Below are positions 41,733 through 42,536 of a stretch of DNA of 42,536 nt, piece by piece (the first letter of the stretch is position 1; the number at the start of each line of letters is the position of its first letter). The notes below the pieces were generated by a model that made no database searches, was not told where the DNA came from, and saw only the letters and a program-made list of their open reading frames with translations. Source of the DNA: Nitrosopelagicus sp. REDSEA-S31_B2. Lineage in GTDB: Archaea > Thermoproteota > Nitrososphaeria > Nitrososphaerales > Nitrosopumilaceae. The translations under genes were made by a program, and so were the position numbers. Location of the stretch: the NCBI GenBank assembly GCA_001627235.1, contig LUPB01000007.1, forward strand, positions 1 through 42,536, given 5' to 3'.

Positions 41733-42181
41733 TTCCAAAAACTGAGATTTACTATGCATCAAGAAAAACTGCCAGTGCACACGTATACATTACTAAAAAC
41801 GGTCATGGTAAAGTTAGAGTAAATAACATACCACTTGAGATGATTGAACCAGAATCAGCAAGAGAAGTGATGATGGCACCATTAGAGATTATTGGTGAAG
41901 AGAATAGAGACAAAGTTGATATTTCAATTAGAGTTAGAGGTGGAGGTTTCATGGGACAAGCATATGCATCAGCAACTGCAATGTCAAGAGCATTAGTTGG
42001 TTGGACAAAATCTAAGAAAGAACCAAAAGATCATCCATTCCCTAAATCAACCCGTCAACAATTACGAGAAAAGATTGCAGACTACGATAAATATTTGATA
42101 AGCGGAGATGCAAGAAGAAAAGAACCAAAGAAGTTTGGCGGACCTGGTGCTAGAAGAAGAAAACAGAAATCATACAGATAG
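41729..42181 (+). CDS. rps9: Ribosomal protein uS9
   Basis: This 150-aa small-subunit protein has TASAHVYITKNGHGKVRVNN at the start, GGGFMGQAYASATAMSRALVG in the middle, and ends in the basic RRKQKSYR tail whose last residues reach the P-site tRNA. The TTG start overlaps uL13 by 4 bp. In many archaea rpoN, rpoK and uS2 follow; here a convergent gene follows instead after 20 bp. Confidence 0.95.
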   Translation: MIPKTEIYYASRKTASAHVYITKNGHGKVRVNNIPLEMIEPESAREVMMAPLEIIGEENRDKVDISIRVRGGGFMGQAYASATAMSRALVGWTKSKKEPKDHPFPKSTRQQLREKIADYDKYLISGDARRKEPKKFGGPGARRRKQKSYR

Positions 42182-42201
42182 TCAATTAGAGAATTTTATT
42201 T

Positions 42202-42536
42202 CTAGAAGATTGAAATTATTTTTGAATTATTTTCAAAATTTTCAATATTAGAATTTTCTTTCAAAGTAAGGTCAATATCATCTAGTCCTTCCATTAATCT
42301 AATTTTTCTATGAGAATCAATTTCAAAGTCTATAGATTCATTCCCAAAAGTAATTTTTTGTGAATTCAAATCTAGTTCGACAGAATCTTGTACTTTGAGT
42401 AATTTTTCAACTTGTGTCACATCTAGAATTATGGGCAAAACACCATTTTTGAAGCAATTACTGAAGAAAATATCTGCAAAAGAAGGTGCAATAATTACTC
42501 TAAAGCCAAAATCTTTGAGTGCCCAAACTGCATGTT
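42202..42536 (-). CDS. leuD: 3-isopropylmalate dehydratase small subunit (LeuD/aconitase swivel domain), partial
   Basis: The gene runs off the right edge. Reading the minus strand from the edge gives HAVWALKDFGFRVIIAPSFADI, then FFSNCFKNGVLPIILDV and VEKLL, the conserved swivel-domain region of LeuD-type proteins (SREHAxWAL, SFADIF, N..NG.LPI). The C-terminal IDFEIDSHRKIRLMEGLDDIDLTL is equally typical. The track shows only the last 78 residues from a TTG. A role in leucine synthesis is likely, although homoaconitase-type substrates cannot be excluded. The 5' part is outside the window. Confidence 0.88.
   Translation of the reverse strand, partial: HAVWALKDFGFRVIIAPSFADIFFSNCFKNGVLPIILDVTQVEKLLKVQDSVELDLNSQKITFGNESIDFEIDSHRKIRLMEGLDDIDLTLKENSNIENFENNSKIISIF

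Noticed and set aside
1-42536. CRISPR arrays, insertion sequences, rRNA genes
   Set aside because: I saw no regularly spaced repeats with spacers, no transposase or integrase motifs, and no rRNA-like stretch.

Overview
The window looks like a chromosomal segment of an ammonia-oxidising archaeon of the Nitrosopumilus type (Nitrososphaerota/Thaumarchaeota). The DNA is AT-rich and densely coded. Information genes are archaeal: Rpo3, Rpo4, eL21, eS30, eL18, uL13, uS9, eL37, exosome Rrp4/41/42, SBDS, Nop5-fibrillarin, Nob1, RadA, proteasome alpha and prefoldin beta. A eukaryote-like topoisomerase IB is present, which in Archaea is a thaumarchaeal signature. A 3-hydroxypropionyl-CoA synthetase/hydratase pair belongs to the 3-hydroxypropionate/4-hydroxybutyrate carbon-fixation cycle. 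Species assignment is inference; no search was run.

Layout. 1-4 kb (minus strand): crotonase-type hydratase, a broken ADP-forming acyl-CoA synthetase and glutamate dehydrogenase. 4-7.8 kb (plus): NAD-epimerase, proteasome alpha, a UbiE-like methyltransferase joined in frame to an MFS transporter that lacks its first two helices, and TatA. 7.7-11.5 kb: orphan DNA adenine methyltransferase, small basic protein, SDR and topoisomerase IB. 11.5-14.3 kb: an intron-containing elongator tRNA-Met followed by a 2.66-kb segment (methyltransferase-like protein plus glutamine synthetase) closed by a 19-bp direct repeat of the tRNA 3' end, which is the signature of tRNA-targeted integration. 14.3-17.9 kb: two lineage-specific genes, isocitrate/isopropylmalate-type dehydrogenase, and HemK and KsgA methyltransferases. 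17.2-19.1 kb is the conserved eL21-rpo4-DUF655-ksgA-hemK operon. 19.2-24.1 kb: RadA, eS30, a radical SAM protein, PyrK and PyrD. 24.2-28 kb: Nop5-fibrillarin, RNase HII and Trm1. 28-34.3 kb: CPA2 antiporter with a small partner, a 35-aa zinc-finger microprotein absent from the ORF track, a long coiled-coil protein, a membrane GT2 glycosyltransferase and a ferredoxin-domain protein. 34.4-37 kb: NAD kinase-Nob1, and an XPF-type nuclease facing them. 36.4-40.2 kb: SBDS-Rrp4-Rrp41-Rrp42-eL37-Pcc1-prefoldin superoperon. 40.2-42.2 kb: Rpo3-eL18-uL13-uS9. The window ends inside a LeuD-type gene.

Most notable observations: (1) the carbon-fixation synthetase has lost roughly 100 codons, including the region of the phospho-histidine loop, and is out of frame; (2) a methyltransferase-MFS chimera looks like a second deletion junction, so either real lesions or assembly errors must be considered; (3) a tRNA-Met att-like duplication brackets a glutamine synthetase cassette; (4) the tRNA-Met intron sits at an unusual place, inside the anticodon stem; (5) a TACGGTA element occurs in the promoters of radA and of the zinc-finger microprotein. 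No CRISPR array, insertion sequence or integrase gene was seen. Many genes start with TTG (gdh, nadK, nob1, flpA, rpo3, rpl13, rps9), and TATA-like boxes 25-35 nt before start codons suggest many leaderless transcripts.
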